Positions 35,701-42,619 of a DNA stretch of 64,000 bases are shown here, piece by piece. Source of the DNA: a virus. Location of the stretch: the IMG/VR virus record IMGVR_UViG_3300008952_000015, positions 1 through 64,000 of that record. One strand, 5' to 3'. Under the pieces are notes generated by a model, which saw nothing but the letters and a program-made list of their open reading frames with translations, was not told the DNA's origin and ran no database searches. The position numbers and the translations under genes were made by a program. Each line of letters begins with the position of its first letter. Positions within the stretch are counted from its first letter, which is position 1.

Positions 35701-36677
35701 GCGACCATCTTGTCCAGTGAAACCGAAACAACAGGGGGGTCTACTGTCTCATCAACAATCAGCCCTGTAGCCTTATCACCTAATTTCTTAAAAATAGGAT
35801 GAAAGTTTAACGGAGTAATATGATCATCTTCTTCTCTCGCAGCCCTAAGCCTTTGATAGTAATTATTTCCAGAATTTTCCGCTTCAAAAAACTTATCTGT
35901 CGTATCTACGCTCGTATAGACATTGTCTATATTTATTTTATCAGGCTCTGTCGGCCAATCATTTTGCCTTCCTGCGAATTTTCCGCTTACCGCCTCAAAC
36001 ATCTCTTCTGAGACAGCGTCAGAAGAATGTGGTTCATGAAGAGACTCTACGTCTAGAACAGGCTGCCGAATACGTTCGACTCTACTAGGAGCCTTGGGAT
36101 CTTCTGGCTCATCACCTTCACCTGCATAATATAAGCTTGTATTAAATTCATCTTCAAAAAAATCGCGAAGACCATACTCGCGTATAAAGAAGTCAATATT
36201 CTCTGCAGTCTCGCCCGATTCTTTATTAAGATTAATCTCAACGCCTGATGGCTGAAGAGCTATTGCCAAATATTCTGCAGCGTAAAGCACGCCACCTTCG
36301 TTGAAACGTGAATGAAAGTTAGTGTGAAGCTCCTTCATGAAAGCCTCTTCTTCCTTGCCCTGGCCTTCAGAGCCATAATCTTCCTCAGAGCCATAATCTT
36401 CCCGGCCTTCGGATTCATCATCATAATCGTCCTGCGGGTCCCAGCTAGTTAGAGTTCCCCACCCGTCGTCCTCGTCCGAGGGGTATGGATCTTCGTGGTC
36501 GCCGCCGTCGCCACCAAAAGTATCGTCTCTTAAAAGCCCAGGCTGATAGGGAGCTACCTGAAAGGCACTTGCTATTTCTTTGTGAACATCCCCTAGGGCA
36601 ATCACAAATTCACTATGAGCCTCCTCGCCTTCTATAGGTAGTTTTCTCAAGATTGCTTGAATTTTATATTTACTCAT
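29793..36677 (-). CDS. Giant protein of unknown function, 2294 aa
   Basis: The longest gene in the window. No transmembrane segments, no long coiled coil and no collagen or fibre repeats are visible, so it does not look like a tape measure or fibre. The N-terminal ~120 residues are acidic, with a duplicated EDYGSE from an 18-bp tandem repeat. Possible zinc sites are scattered: CSVCGKN near residue 537, CPYSD near 662, CGLYL near 695, CPAK near 775, VCGAK near 863 and VCQHGH near 1008. The rest is mixed alpha/beta. The ATG has AAGGGA upstream, and a 20-codon frame ends 1 base before it. It lies between the 429-residue unknown and the replication operon. I find no recognisable enzyme motif. A virion-internal or nucleic-acid-handling role is possible. 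Confidence 0.75.
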   Translation of the reverse strand: MSKYKIQAILRKLPIEGEEAHSEFVIALGDVHKEIASAFQVAPYQPGLLRDDTFGGDGGDHEDPYPSDEDDGWGTLTSWDPQDDYDDESEGREDYGSEEDYGSEGQGKEEEAFMKELHTNFHSRFNEGGVLYAAEYLAIALQPSGVEINLNKESGETAENIDFFIREYGLRDFFEDEFNTSLYYAGEGDEPEDPKAPSRVERIRQPVLDVESLHEPHSSDAVSEEMFEAVSGKFAGRQNDWPTEPDKINIDNVYTSVDTTDKFFEAENSGNNYYQRLRAAREEDDHITPLNFHPIFKKLGDKATGLIVDETVDPPVVSVSLDKMVALRQAVGLELDTISDQASRMMEELDGVSKKEEGRDLRAALITYNEKRRRLANRTDDLLSAIKKRDQHVTDLLYRDYRKKGFGVHKALRSRGYELSSEFRDAESSMASDLALICGSLVFVDIQTEVFHLGEGESSSIPSKFRDNYEKLSATFMDIFMHQLHNKIQTFFSKSASGAWARSSFCSWVARGLQRAILCHLAYNKAFQVKTKHWNYSSCSVCGKNVYTRTAIINPKGSGRSGSVEKSDYSEYDVPSYSLFTKSGDLITEDVLNQKEGGFLPPESHPEYAGAKTWPEISSLVSSGSKAEHIEGVVRRSEAFRQLGARRVSESDKPVSARKYKCPYSDKRDRPVELVQSIEDAKKGGTKWKPKITDFECGLYLDPSPIISSGGNVSPESLQTIRGPADGSSGKKTFEAKLDAAIESGELDASAKDRFMSELKKRSGGGWKFSNKFFNCPAKIDILPEMSPEDRADPSKANAAIKSEGYLSKYSYLASPISGPISADSIAYGEDGHIDIVRSRVYPPVNEAGQPANLVEGTLTYLVCGAKTSLSSFLRDGEGSLPALIKTLMDDAVLFSEERGPQAAETLQALVDTLVELGVDLSDILPFIKDPSNPSSDINLPPVIDSISNDIDSEMNKPKPDTLAILENYGRLNKISQLLSVAMASPANLTKRVKGTNMNRMEILGDIKLVCQHGHVFSLRDSVYFARTHTGINFKNRSAFAYDRNSVIASGVLLTEGEENFENTFKNLRDKNNRAYISAARESELIGSDSSRKYLYDEWKRKNSEISGKKLKRIMFKGPNGDHYGFYAAPRDFIWGSEEGNTLSSARERESADGATRTYLESTEAFTGMGTKDSDGKYVTHDAEGSASMSRWEEERGQSDLKGANAKRLAERGEEGLNQTTTVIGRLLRSFLLSMQGWLKLATTLEIHGSMIGSPDAIDLEDDTEGSFGPVATDRSKRAIEAIIRQVEIEEEDELSAEADSLLAQSFSYFTEVYLSQFQSVDKRMLYHSPENVREFLAVGIAKSILRSIPSAYANLSSTERQQVGDVFRLELTKGGAVDYTSLFGKKGPSGPTAGSLIDEIIGSLKPPALSEMDRSRILLDPLATGKGGDWYEEGKPTGSKEGITSKVAKMKGKEYMGRTLEGASALYLADVVSNSYNLYMRDNESPSYIGYDIGLDLSTAEKVLKLTHDDLNKIVIGISSEEYARKYDQLGDREDFYAKSLTPITECSEALQAAIFSLRTACTSAKYMKKSTEYITGFLSEIVHKASEHESPDDVKRAGLIIDNIMTNSPFTTINLNADGKYRRYHGGHGAVDAESIIPSFGGVLVRLNSDKEGAIYPIYKLLDGKGGYHSFDIDITLPDLGPSNECYVLSKEDLPGSTESLDLNEALPLAYRENGWRVFSVTMGRGPSEYSDFTGATGSSNSNKGWTEGVSIAYHPGTRSVRGEHEKIIGYSNDELGLNSSETLFLGPLSVRRGSEMTFPPDPYSQSNIGVPIPIDFKGVDTTSSKPVFPIVGTRIPVEISSSESDAPVSVDMSGFLQRDPPEEALRILLRIEEIYGAYKKRLLETEEYEARARKAKSSEGLEYILRYRKAMETQCRDVISSLHSTYRGLPLNVASGNISTVKDRGSIGIHSNLEGSAERLRPRSSLYLPLVDWVTMHRMISSEAFGPEWGGHQLWPKGDDELKSRRKEAVEEFLIKTHNLDTLAEQISLRLDNVNSRQLGSTTIDPLDLLDPIKRLIGSGVISGKNIREVFGQTIETALTEVGSSGMAWVGLEGKDVEKRKNNVAGGMLKRFPLWVKGQGSFYPVGSTPQTDSVSEDPSAYIRVMNVVFPSNKVGSKGVSPREGLDRARDPNSPDILSLDHCYAHTIISGVQNEPDPDYFPLPEDEKGLKKYKKSLKKVSHISVARYAEAISEYLASFVKRDLQPPLEEPVKEAVSSFGLVKFSEKRNANMYYGGIINDEGLLALWNLINK
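36367..36402. repeat. Perfect tandem 18-bp repeat x2
   Basis: Units at 36367-36384 and 36385-36402 are identical and encode the duplicated EDYGSE motif in the acidic N-terminus of the giant protein. Confidence 0.9.
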
Positions 36678-36678
36678 C

Positions 36679-36741
36679 TTATTCCCTTAAATTAAACCAC
36701 ATAGCAAAATAACTGCTCAACAAATATTCTTTTATAATCAT
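36679..36741 (-). CDS. Possible 20-codon leader ORF before the giant gene
   Basis: An ATG at 36741 opens a 20-residue frame (MIIKEYLLSSYFAMWFNLRE) whose TAA ends one base before the giant gene's ATG (TAAGATG). A weak AGAG precedes it. It could couple or regulate translation of the giant gene, but it may be chance in AT-rich sequence. Confidence 0.25.
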   Translation of the reverse strand: MIIKEYLLSSYFAMWFNLRE

Positions 36742-36789
36742 CTCTATTCTTTTTATTAGTAATATAATCCTCTTCTGTAATATTAAAAT

Positions 36790-36795
36790 ATTATA
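36790..36795 (-). promoter_or_regulatory. Possible -10 element upstream of the giant gene
   Basis: The minus strand reads TATAAT here in a 138-base AT-rich gap, about 113 bases before the giant gene's ATG. No matching -35 is seen at the expected spacing, so it is weak evidence for a promoter. Confidence 0.25.
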
Positions 36796-36815
36796 GCGGC
36801 ATAATACTGCGTATA

Positions 36816-38105
36816 TTACCTTATTCCAAAGGTTAGCTCAAATTCCTCTTCTATAGAAGAAACAAGCGTAGAGATATACTCTTTGGCCCTCCCCAGGTGA
36901 GTCGCCTCAGACCTAGTCGCTGCAACCATAGCCCTAGAGAACGAGGGATCTACCCCTACAGAGTTATCTCCTGAATTGTTTATTGCAGAAATAATCTCTT
37001 TGTCACTTATGTCTATATGACCGGCCATAGGGCCTTCGATGCCAAGCATCGTAGATAGTTCTCTTTGCAAATATGGATTATCAATATGTTCTGGCCACTC
37101 CCAAACGGGCTTGGCAGCTATTGCTTTATAATAAACCCCATTATCATTGTAATTAAAAAAATCTTTCTCAAAAACAGGGGTAAGCCTAATTCCCTCGGAG
37201 GACCATAAATCAACGTATAAAAGTTCTATCGACTCATTGCCTACTCTCTTAATGGGGGTCGTTAGGCCGTACCCTCTTTTTACAAAGCGTTTCTTTATGT
37301 ATGTTCCATTTTCATTAAAAAACCTTTTATCTTGAGCCAAAAGCCTTCTTACGCTATAAGCGCCAGGATATCTGCAGAAAATATTGGACAAAGGATAAGT
37401 CGCTGAAATGAAATTATTATGCCCAAGAGTCCCATTGATAAGAAGGGGAACCTGCTCAATTCCGTCGTTATAATACTTAAACAATAAATATGGCATATCA
37501 GAGAAGAAGTCTGAGAGGGTGCTCTTGACACTGTCAAACTCTGCTGGTGTCAGACCCGCATCTATCTTTGCAACCAACCCCTTGGCTTTATCGTGAATAA
37601 ACCTAGCCACACAATATACCAGCACCTGGATTCGTGCCCGAGCCTTTGCTAGGGCCACCCCCTCTACCTCTAACATGTAGTCCATCCCATGAGACTCAAG
37701 GTCTTTATCGCTTACTCCTGACAGACCTCTTATATAGGCGTCCTGAATTAAATTGATCTCCTTTATATCTACATCTAAAAGATCTTTATATCTTTTCACA
37801 AAGAATTGCAGCCGACCCCTTAGCTGCTCTATTTGAACATCTGTAATGATTCTAGTTTTTTCTTCTGCTTTATTTTCATATTGCTCATAAAATAGATGTC
37901 TATTTCCTCGAAATAAACTCATAGCGGTACGCATTTCATCTATTGATTCCGCACCAATTTTTTCAAAGGGATACTCAACAAAATCTTTCTCTATGGCGAG
38001 AAGCCTTATTTTGTATTGCTTTTTAGAGCCTTTGTTGAGCAAAGATATCTTATATCTTGCAATATCTTTTTCTTCAGCAATATGTTTTAAAACAGCATCA
38101 TTCAT
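36816..38105 (-). CDS. Hypothetical protein, 429 aa
   Basis: A soluble mostly helical protein of 429 residues in its N-terminal half (EQLRGRLQFFVKRYKDLLDV). The C-terminal part is richer in aromatics and strands (KRFVKRGYGLTTPIKRV, VFEKDFFNYNDNGVYYKAI). Its start overlaps the end of the sigma-like gene by 8 bases, and the giant gene follows 138 bases later. No family is recognised. Confidence 0.6.
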   Translation of the reverse strand: MNDAVLKHIAEEKDIARYKISLLNKGSKKQYKIRLLAIEKDFVEYPFEKIGAESIDEMRTAMSLFRGNRHLFYEQYENKAEEKTRIITDVQIEQLRGRLQFFVKRYKDLLDVDIKEINLIQDAYIRGLSGVSDKDLESHGMDYMLEVEGVALAKARARIQVLVYCVARFIHDKAKGLVAKIDAGLTPAEFDSVKSTLSDFFSDMPYLLFKYYNDGIEQVPLLINGTLGHNNFISATYPLSNIFCRYPGAYSVRRLLAQDKRFFNENGTYIKKRFVKRGYGLTTPIKRVGNESIELLYVDLWSSEGIRLTPVFEKDFFNYNDNGVYYKAIAAKPVWEWPEHIDNPYLQRELSTMLGIEGPMAGHIDISDKEIISAINNSGDNSVGVDPSFSRAMVAATRSEATHLGRAKEYISTLVSSIEEEFELTFGIR

Positions 38106-38811
38106 CTCTTACTATCAAATCTCCAAGCATATCTGTTATGAGCTTGTACTTAGAAAGCTTCTTCAACCTCATACTTGCGGCCCACCCAGTTAGGCCAACT
38201 TCGCTAGCGGCATCTTTTATGGAGAACCCATCCAAACATACCTTTCTTAAAATAATGTAAGTCTTCTCGTCCACTAGAGAAGCCACTTTTTCTATGGCCA
38301 GCTCTAGATCTATTCTCTCATATACAGTTCCATCTTCAGAATACAAGGAATCAGAATTAGACAAAGTATTTTGAAATTCACAATACTCCTCCCCACTATT
38401 AGGGTCTACCTTTGCCATAGCGCTAAAGCTCAACTCCTCTCTTGATTTTCTATACTTAGGCTTCTCTTCTTCTCCAGGCGCAGAAAGCTCTCTCAAAGAG
38501 CATGCATCATTAGATAGCTTATTTACGCTTTTAATTTTAGATATCAACTTATTTCTAAGATGTGTATGTAAAAAGGTGCTTAATTTAACTTTTTTGTCAG
38601 GATCATAAGCGTTTATGCCCTCTACTATTATAATAGAAAGCTCTTGCTTTATATCCTCATAAGTATATCCAGGGAGATATGTCCTCGATGACCACTTGCA
38701 CAGCAGCGGGTCTATTCGCTCAAGAACCCTTGAGTACCCCTGTTTTGTCTTCATGTCAATATAGACCTTCTCTTCATACATCTCTACATATCCGCTGTAA
38801 GCATTCTTCAT
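38098..38811 (-). CDS. Sigma-70-family-like factor
   Basis: A protein of about 237 residues. A region-2-like segment reads YEDIKQELSIIIVEGINAYD followed by VKLSTFLHTHLRNKLISKIK, matching the helix that binds RNA polymerase and melts DNA. The C-terminal region 4-like HTH is in DGFSIKDAASEVGLTGWAAS and the following LKKLSKYKLI. Start choice: a GTG at 38865 lies deep in the previous gene. ATG 38811 has GGGAG five bases upstream. ATG 38823, one base after the previous stop, is the alternative. It probably directs phage transcription. One T4-late-like element is seen at 1556-1563, but a link is unproven. Confidence 0.72.
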   Translation of the reverse strand: MKNAYSGYVEMYEEKVYIDMKTKQGYSRVLERIDPLLCKWSSRTYLPGYTYEDIKQELSIIIVEGINAYDPDKKVKLSTFLHTHLRNKLISKIKSVNKLSNDACSLRELSAPGEEEKPKYRKSREELSFSAMAKVDPNSGEEYCEFQNTLSNSDSLYSEDGTVYERIDLELAIEKVASLVDEKTYIILRKVCLDGFSIKDAASEVGLTGWAASMRLKKLSKYKLITDMLGDLIVRDE

Positions 38812-38824
38812 ATGATCTCCCATC

Positions 38825-39589
38825 TCATTCCGCCCAGGCTTCTTGGCAGATTGCTTTATAGTCACACCAGTTACATAAAAATGTTGGCTTCTTAATCCAC
38901 GTATTGTCAGTTTCTATGTGTGATGCATTTTTCAACAAAAGCTTGTTACACCTATCTAAGTCAGAAGCTCTAAAGGTAAAGTCTTTAGTTTTACACTTAT
39001 GCTTAAGAAGCAGAAAGGATCCATGTACAACCTTCACATCTCCATACTTGCGGTTTAAAGCCTCAGCATATACCAGGAGCTGAAACTCAGACAAATATTT
39101 TTCATTCTTACTTGTCTTATAATCAACTACCCTATACTCTCCTGGGCCTACTTTGTCAACTCTATCTATATAGCCTCGAACAATAGAATCTCCATCTATC
39201 TTAAATGAGAAAGGCATTTCAACCCCTATAACATTTGGCATTCCGTTTTCTTTGATATTGTCCAAATAATCTTGGATTATCTCCCTCATGTAAATTATGC
39301 CAGGCTGATCCCCATCTGGAGTCCAAGTAGGTTCCTCTAAGATGTTTATGTCAAACTCTTTTACGCCAGCCTGAAAACACTTCTTCATAAGAAGGGGGTA
39401 TTCTTCCTTCTTTACGGGCCTCTTTAGAATCTCTAGGTGAAAAAGCTCTAGAATCCTATGAGCACAAGAGCCGAACTCTGTAAAGTTCCACTTAGACTCC
39501 TCTACCTCCGGCTTTTCTATATACCTGTAATGATATTTCTTCGGACACTTTGTATATGTATCCATTGATGACACTGATAATTTTAACAA
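38825..39589 (-). CDS. RecB/Cas4-like PD-(D/E)XK nuclease
   Basis: A 254-residue exonuclease of the RecB/Cas4 superfamily. It opens with SSMDTYTKCPKKYHYRY, including an early Cys. The catalytic set GYIDRVDK then RVVDYKTSK, with the D-(E/D)xK core, follows at mid-protein. It ends in CNWCDYKAIC, which with the early Cys gives the four-cysteine iron-sulphur pattern of this family. The TTG start at 39589 has GGAG seven bases upstream. It lies beside SbcCD genes and likely trims DNA ends in recombination, replication or packaging. Confidence 0.82.
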   Translation of the reverse strand: MLKLSVSSMDTYTKCPKKYHYRYIEKPEVEESKWNFTEFGSCAHRILELFHLEILKRPVKKEEYPLLMKKCFQAGVKEFDINILEEPTWTPDGDQPGIIYMREIIQDYLDNIKENGMPNVIGVEMPFSFKIDGDSIVRGYIDRVDKVGPGEYRVVDYKTSKNEKYLSEFQLLVYAEALNRKYGDVKVVHGSFLLLKHKCKTKDFTFRASDLDRCNKLLLKNASHIETDNTWIKKPTFLCNWCDYKAICQEAWAE

Positions 39590-39602
39590 AACTTTTCTCC
39601 AT

Positions 39603-40478
39603 TTAAAACAACTGACTTAATGCCCGATCCTGGATCCACCTATAAACAAAGCGCCCCGTTGATCCAGATCCAATTCTCAAGGTTTTCCGATCTATAGTCT
39701 GCTCCGATCTCAACCACCTAGACTCAAGGCTCTCCCAATAATATGATACATATTTCTTTGTCTTTGGGTTGTAAAAGCTTCTTACGAAATTTCCTGTTAT
39801 TATTGGCTCTTTCTCGCCCAGCCTCTCTTTATAAAAATTTGTAGTTGTTCCAAATGTATTATAGGGACGATTAACAATCTTGACAACTTGATTGTCTCTA
39901 GCTTCTTCTGTCGACCCATCTATAATAATAAACTTTGCAGACGGGTCGAAATTTGGGTTATTATTCGGAGAAGATATGGGGTCGGGCTTCATCGCCTGAT
40001 TTTTTAATGGAAAATTTATAAACTCCTTAGAGGTCTTGCCTCCTGCAATAGCTTCTCCGCCAGCATTGGTCTTAGAGCTTTTGATTTCAAGACCCCCTAT
40101 ATCCACAGAGGTCTTTTGAGCCTCCTCTCCATCAGATGTATACCCTAGACTATCGATAGACTCATCTCCGTATCTCATAACAACGATGCCTTCTTCTCCT
40201 AGAATTCTAGGTCCCCCAAGATCTGTAGAGCTATTCTCATATTGAGCAGTTACTATATCAGAAGAATCACTTCCAGAGATAGCTATAGCTTTCACCTTCA
40301 GCGTTCCAGCTAATGTGGGCAGGAATACCTTGCCTATGGCAATAAGAGAAAGCTCTGTAGGCTCTGAGTCATCTAAGGTGTAGTAAACAGTCGAGGGCAC
40401 GTCTGTTTCAAATGATATAGTCTCAGGAAACCCATCTAAAAGCTCTCCCTCTCCCTCTATTATAGTTAAACTAATCAT
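39603..40478 (-). CDS. Structural-looking protein with chitobiase C-terminal-like domain, 291 aa
   Basis: Residues about 1-85 resemble the beta-sandwich domain CHB_HEX_C (PF13290), with the motif VYYTLDDSEPTE and AGTLKVKAIAISGSDSSD, as seen in bacterial surface enzymes. The middle is Gly/Ser/Asn-rich and low complexity. The C-terminal ~90 residues (NFYKERLGEKEPI, YYWESLESRWLRSEQT) appear globular. A virion or decoration protein is plausible, though it sits among DNA-repair genes. AAGGAG precedes the ATG at good distance. Confidence 0.65.
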   Translation of the reverse strand: MISLTIIEGEGELLDGFPETISFETDVPSTVYYTLDDSEPTELSLIAIGKVFLPTLAGTLKVKAIAISGSDSSDIVTAQYENSSTDLGGPRILGEEGIVVMRYGDESIDSLGYTSDGEEAQKTSVDIGGLEIKSSKTNAGGEAIAGGKTSKEFINFPLKNQAMKPDPISSPNNNPNFDPSAKFIIIDGSTEEARDNQVVKIVNRPYNTFGTTTNFYKERLGEKEPIITGNFVRSFYNPKTKKYVSYYWESLESRWLRSEQTIDRKTLRIGSGSTGRFVYRWIQDRALSQLF

Positions 40479-40513
40479 CAGATCTCCTTACCTATATATT
40501 AAAAATTAATATA

Positions 40514-42619
40514 CTATCTCTTTAAAAACTCAAGCTCGCTCTCACCATTTATTTTCGTAACGTCTATAACGTTATCAAATTTCTCCTTTAGTGACTCATC
40601 ATGCGTAATTACCAAAATTTTGTATCTATCTTCTAATGATTTTATAACATTAACAAATAGGGTCTCTACCCCATACCTATCCAAAGGAGAGTTTACTTCA
40701 TCTAAAAGCAAAAACTCTAGAGAGGACCCGCCGTAACGACTCGAAATATCAGAAAGAGCAACTCTTAGTGCCAATGAAATTCTGAACTTCTCCCCGCCAC
40801 TTAATGACTTGAAGTTCTGTAAATGCCCATCCTTTCTAACTTTTAGGTCCAAAGTCTCAATGATAGAGACGCCATCTGCACCCATCCTTTGGGTATCCAG
40901 CACTATAACTGACGGCTCGTTGGATATAGATGACAAAATTCCATTTGAAGTCTCCTCTAGATCCTCTATAACAAAGTCTAATAATATAGTTTGAATGCCG
41001 CCCTTTCCAAACATTTTTCCAAGCTTTTCGAAGAGTGAGGCTCTCTTTAGCTTCTTCATAATCTTCTTCTTATCCTTCTGCATCTTGGCTTCACGTTGAG
41101 CTAAGACAGAATGCCTCTCAGCTAATCTTCCCGCTTCTTTGTCCTGCTCGGACATAAGAGCTTTTGCTTCATCCCTATCATTTTTAAGACTCTTTAATTT
41201 CGCCCTTAGGCTCTGAAAATCATCATTCTTAATAGACTCCAATATATCCATGTTATTTTTTATCTTAAACAAAACCTGTGATAACTTATTCTCGGATATT
41301 TTTGCGGCATCAAGCTCGCGCTTCAGAGAGTCCTCAATAAGATTTAGCTTGTATTGCGCAGAGTCTGTCTTTGACACAATTTTTGCAATCTCTTTGTTAT
41401 CTCTTTCAATAGAGATCGAAGCTTCCAGCTGCTCTTCTATAGTTAGAATTTTATCATTAGCTTCTGAAAACTGCTCAGAATAGCGCTTCTTCCTATCATT
41501 GTGATCGCACTTTAGCTTAGAGTGTATTTCGTCACTAATAGACTGCTCACATGTGTAGCACTCTCCGACCAAGATCTCTCTGTCATCTAAGGTCCTAAGT
41601 ACCTCTTGGGAAGAAGCCTTCCTCGCCTTATAGTGAATAAGCTGAGCTCTTAAGCCCTCTAGCCTACCCTCTTCCAAAGGGTTTATAGATCTTCCTGATA
41701 GCTCCTCGTCAAGGTTAGTCAAGGTCTTTTTCAGGGAAAGTTTATCCTTATCGTATGACTCTATTGTCTGCTTAAGCGTAAGACTCTTTTTTTCTAAAGA
41801 CTCTTTTTCTGAGTTCAATTTCCTTAGATCCTCTATAACTCTATCATAGGTATCTGTATCCAGAGACTTTTTCATAACAATATATTTGCTATCTAATGAT
41901 GCAATTTCATCCACAACGGACTGGTGCCGACTCTTTAAAGACGCAGCATTCTTTTCTGCCTCACCTATCTGCAAAGCTGTCTCTGCCAGCCTTTCCACCA
42001 CATCATCATAATCAGACACTGCCCCTCTTAATACTTTGCACTCTGAGTTAATATCTCGAACCCTTTTTCTTGCCCCCTTTTCGTAGTCATCCCATCTAGA
42101 TATATCTACAATAGACTTCAATATCTCCTTCTTCTTAGAAGGGTCAGACTCTGCAAATTCTGATATATCATTTTGTCTAAAGTAAACAGAGTTTATAAAA
42201 GTTTTATATTCTAACTTTATAAGCTCTTCTATTTTCAAGTTTGTATCACCAGATGTTGAACATGAAATATTTTGCCACTCCCCGTCCTTTCCTAGGATAT
42301 AAAACTCAACCGAAGAGGTGGAGCTCATTCTGTTTCTAACTCTCGTCACTAAATATTTTACATCGTTGTGAGAGAACTCAAGCTCCACCGAGCAAATTTT
42401 TTCTCCCCACCTAATGATATCATCCATCATTGCAGCTCTAGATTTATTAAACAGACACCACAGCACTGCTTCAAACACAGCGCTCTTTCCAGAGCCATTA
42501 GATTTACTGTAGTTCCCCTCTGTGTTTCCTATGAGCAAAGCTGAGTTAAACATAGAGAAATCAATTTCACTATCTTTGTGAGAAAAAAAGTTTTTCATCT
42601 TAAGTCTTGAGGGTATCAT
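40514..42619 (-). CDS. sbcC: SbcC/Rad50-like ATPase (T4 gp46 type)
   Basis: A 701-residue SMC-like ATPase that partners the SbcD nuclease. The N-terminal lobe has NGSGKSAVFEAVLW (Walker A, about residues 41-54). Two long coiled coils flank a zinc hook, CYTCEQSI, near residue 353. The C-terminal lobe has the ABC signature LSGGEKFRISLALRVALSDI and the Walker B LEFLLLDEVNSPLD. Length suits a phage gp46-like protein (cellular SbcC is longer). Its ATG overlaps the SbcD stop by 4 bases. Likely handles DNA ends in recombination-driven replication. Confidence 0.92.
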   Translation of the reverse strand: MIPSRLKMKNFFSHKDSEIDFSMFNSALLIGNTEGNYSKSNGSGKSAVFEAVLWCLFNKSRAAMMDDIIRWGEKICSVELEFSHNDVKYLVTRVRNRMSSTSSVEFYILGKDGEWQNISCSTSGDTNLKIEELIKLEYKTFINSVYFRQNDISEFAESDPSKKKEILKSIVDISRWDDYEKGARKRVRDINSECKVLRGAVSDYDDVVERLAETALQIGEAEKNAASLKSRHQSVVDEIASLDSKYIVMKKSLDTDTYDRVIEDLRKLNSEKESLEKKSLTLKQTIESYDKDKLSLKKTLTNLDEELSGRSINPLEEGRLEGLRAQLIHYKARKASSQEVLRTLDDREILVGECYTCEQSISDEIHSKLKCDHNDRKKRYSEQFSEANDKILTIEEQLEASISIERDNKEIAKIVSKTDSAQYKLNLIEDSLKRELDAAKISENKLSQVLFKIKNNMDILESIKNDDFQSLRAKLKSLKNDRDEAKALMSEQDKEAGRLAERHSVLAQREAKMQKDKKKIMKKLKRASLFEKLGKMFGKGGIQTILLDFVIEDLEETSNGILSSISNEPSVIVLDTQRMGADGVSIIETLDLKVRKDGHLQNFKSLSGGEKFRISLALRVALSDISSRYGGSSLEFLLLDEVNSPLDRYGVETLFVNVIKSLEDRYKILVITHDESLKEKFDNVIDVTKINGESELEFLKR

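Noticed and set aside
36053-36241. Minus-strand frame of 62 codons within the giant gene
   Set aside because: Different reading frame within a well-supported gene, no ribosome binding site.
37349-37537. Minus-strand frame of 62 codons within the 429-residue gene
   Set aside because: Shadow frame in a well-supported gene; no ribosome binding site.
38098-38865. Longer sigma-like protein starting at GTG 38865
   Set aside because: That start lies 40 bases inside the nuclease gene without a site; ATG 38811 has GGGAG at good spacing.
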